A stretch of 64,000 nt of DNA. Origin: Panax quinquefolius. Lineage: Eukaryota; Streptophyta; Magnoliopsida; Apiales; Araliaceae. Position numbers and translations under genes: made by a program. The stretch spans positions 558,001-622,000 of the forward strand of contig JAINUW010000716.1 of assembly GCA_020205615.1 (NCBI GenBank). Direction: 5' to 3'. This document shows positions 62,439-64,000 of this stretch, one piece after another. Position 1 is the stretch's first letter; each line of letters opens with the position of its first letter. Under the pieces are notes generated by a model. That model had not been told where the DNA came from. It saw nothing but the letters and a program-made list of their open reading frames with translations, and made no database searches.

Positions 62439-62755
62439 ACTTATCATATATAATATATATAATAAGTAATCCTGTTAACTTTTTGAATCCTGCACCATAT
62501 CCCTTTGAACATATGATTGCAAATATATATATTTTAGCGTTTTTCGTGAAATAAGCAACATGTCCAGGTAATCATGGAAAGCGTAATCTCCATTTTTTTT
62601 AAACGCGGTTACTGCAGAACACCATTTCGCGAGATATTTTTTTTTAATTTTATACAACAAAATTATGCACAATTAAATTGTTCTAAACACATATCAATAT
62701 ACATATCAAATTTTAACAATTAATAATTCGCATAAAGGTTTGGCTCTGATGCCAC
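61961..62755 (-). other. Leader of copia element B, part 2, with primer site
   Basis: Counterpart of 30781-31525 in element A. It has the AAATAAAGGAGTTTATTT-type repeats (61975-62395) and a (TA)n tract at 62404-62435. The primer site is at 62742-62754 (minus-strand TGGCATCAGAGCC). No reading frame is supported. Confidence 0.75.
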
Positions 62756-64000
62756 TGTTAGGTTTGTAATATACAAGAACGCAATCAAATTGCATAAAAT
62801 AAGCGGAAACGTTAAAAATCAGAGTTTTAAAATTTTACAAACCATATACCCGGATCATCCTTTATGCACAATTATTAATTAAACGAAAAGATAAAGAACA
62901 AGAATCATACCCTTGAAGATTCGAGCTTCCTCAGGTACAAGTTCACCTCCAATCCATTTCACATTCTACTTGAATCCACCGAGTTTGGTTCCTTCCTTTG
63001 ATCAACGTTAGCCACCCAAGTGTTTGGCCTCTAGAGGTGATCCAGCAAGGAAGAAGAAATATTCAAGAAGATGGGTGGTTGGCTGAACCCTAGTTTTCTA
63101 TCTCTATAGAAAAAGAACGTACTCTCCAACAATTGGAATCACGTCTATTATGAAAAAGTCAACAACCCCTACCACCCATAATAAGACTCCTCTTATTTAT
63201 AGATGTGGGCAACTCTCCTTAACAATTAAGGAATTAGGTTTTTATTTTATTTTAATTAATTAAATTCCTTTAATTAATTATGCTCCCAATCTTATTAGGA
63301 ATAATTAATTAAAATCTTTTAATTAATTTAACCTCCTAATCTTACTAGGATTATATGAGAGTACTTTTATTAATTAATTCCCAAACTCCTTTAGGAATTA
63401 AATAATAATAATAGTAATAATAATAAGACTCCTCTTATTAATTTATATTTAATATTTCCAAAATATTAAATAATAAATATTAAGCTATTTAATTTATTCT
63501 ATCACCATAGATAAATTAAATATACTTAATTTATTATTACGATTATGCCATTAACTTCTTAAATAATTATTTTTCCTTTTATGGTGTGACCCTTTAGGTT
63601 CTCCATATTAAAACGGTTGTGAATAAATCAATTAGAACAATTCTAATCTTATTTAAATAAATAAATTAAACTATTAAATTATTTAAATAAATAATATTTA
63701 TTCTGCAATAGGGATAAGCCTCCCTAGCGATCAATGACTTTCCAGATAATATAGATTTCAACATTAATCATAAAAGAACCTTTGAGTAAATAGTTAATGT
63801 ACAATTCAATCCTTCCACCATGCAATGTCCCAATTAAATATAAGACATGGAATTATTGTCAAGTCTTATTTTATTTAATTTTATGTATTTCGATCCTTAA
63901 ATGCACAACACCAAATAATGCAAATTAGAAACTCCTTACTAATTTCATTCTGCCTTGGCCAAGGACTACTGGGTTGTCATTTATCCAATTACATAGGACA
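62756..64000 (-). repeat. Element B 5' LTR (cut by window end)
   Basis: Starts TGTTAGGTTTG and aligns with 44063-45310. About 1245 of an expected 1.85-1.9 kb is visible. Confidence 0.88.

Larger units (their letters stand above)
44063..64000 (-). mobile_element. Ty1/copia element B, nested, runs past window end
   Basis: Same family as A in opposite orientation. The 3' LTR is 44063-45952 and the 5' LTR starts at 62756 and continues beyond 64000. Its interior is split by gypsy element G and solo LTR S. Without these, the internal part is about 4.7 kb, plus about 0.55 kb that is present in A but missing at the left border of G. It inserted in gag of element D. ATGTG at 44058-44062 should be the left target duplication; the right one is outside the window. 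Confidence 0.9.

Noticed and set aside
1..64000. A host gene, tRNA, rRNA or defence-type gene system hidden in the window.
   Set aside because: Both strands were read. Every stretch could be assigned to one of the nested elements, and no frame outside gag-pol resembled a known protein.

Overview
The window looks like plant nuclear heterochromatin, probably pericentromeric. It is AT-rich and has no recognisable host gene, no tRNA or rRNA gene and no CRISPR. Essentially every base can be assigned to nested LTR retrotransposons. The plant origin is inferred from Ty3/gypsy pol with a chromodomain-like tail, Ty1/copia gag-pol remnants, initiator-Met-tRNA type primer sites and TATAAATAG-type LTR promoters. 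The species cannot be named from the sequence.

Layout. (1) Positions 1-42883 are a minus-oriented, protein-less LTR element, called C here. It has the order LTR, internal, LTR, internal, LTR, with an LTR of about 3.8 kb and an internal part of about 1.86 kb. (2) Inside its first internal part sits a 23.9 kb tandem array, T (1629-25543). T has eight copies of a 2.7 kb gypsy-type LTR separated by seven spacers of about 330 bp. It is bounded by one 5-bp target duplication (TATTT), and the uninterrupted site survives at 39869-39873. (3) Inside the middle LTR of C sits a Ty1/copia element A (28945-37609, plus strand) with target duplication CATAG and an intact paralogous site near 41534. (4) At 42884-44062 lies the 5' end of a gypsy gag gene (D). 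It is cut off by (5) a second copia element B (minus strand, 44063 to beyond the window), which is the same family as A in opposite orientation. (6) B is split by a 9.3 kb chromovirus-like gypsy element G (47956-57275) with gag, protease, RT, RNase H, integrase and a chromodomain-like tail, broken by frameshifts and stops. (7) B is split again by a solo LTR S of the T family (59166-61955, minus strand, target duplication TAAAC).

How the parts relate. T and S share the LTR plan, primer site and polypurine region of G but lack gag-pol. They look like a non-autonomous family and G like a decayed relative of its helper. C also has no coding capacity. A and B both lack one of the two catalytic Asp codons of the RT YxDD box and have equally shortened pol regions, so they were probably already defective when they moved. 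Thus all elements with enough sequence to judge, except G, look like passengers mobilised in trans.

The most notable points are three. A satellite-like array grew from a single LTR-element insertion, with LTR ends arranged as unequal LTR-LTR recombination predicts. A second family (C) has the same tandem layout. Differences between T copies cluster at CAG/CTG trinucleotides in a way that looks more like base-calling error at CHG-methylated sites than real mutation.
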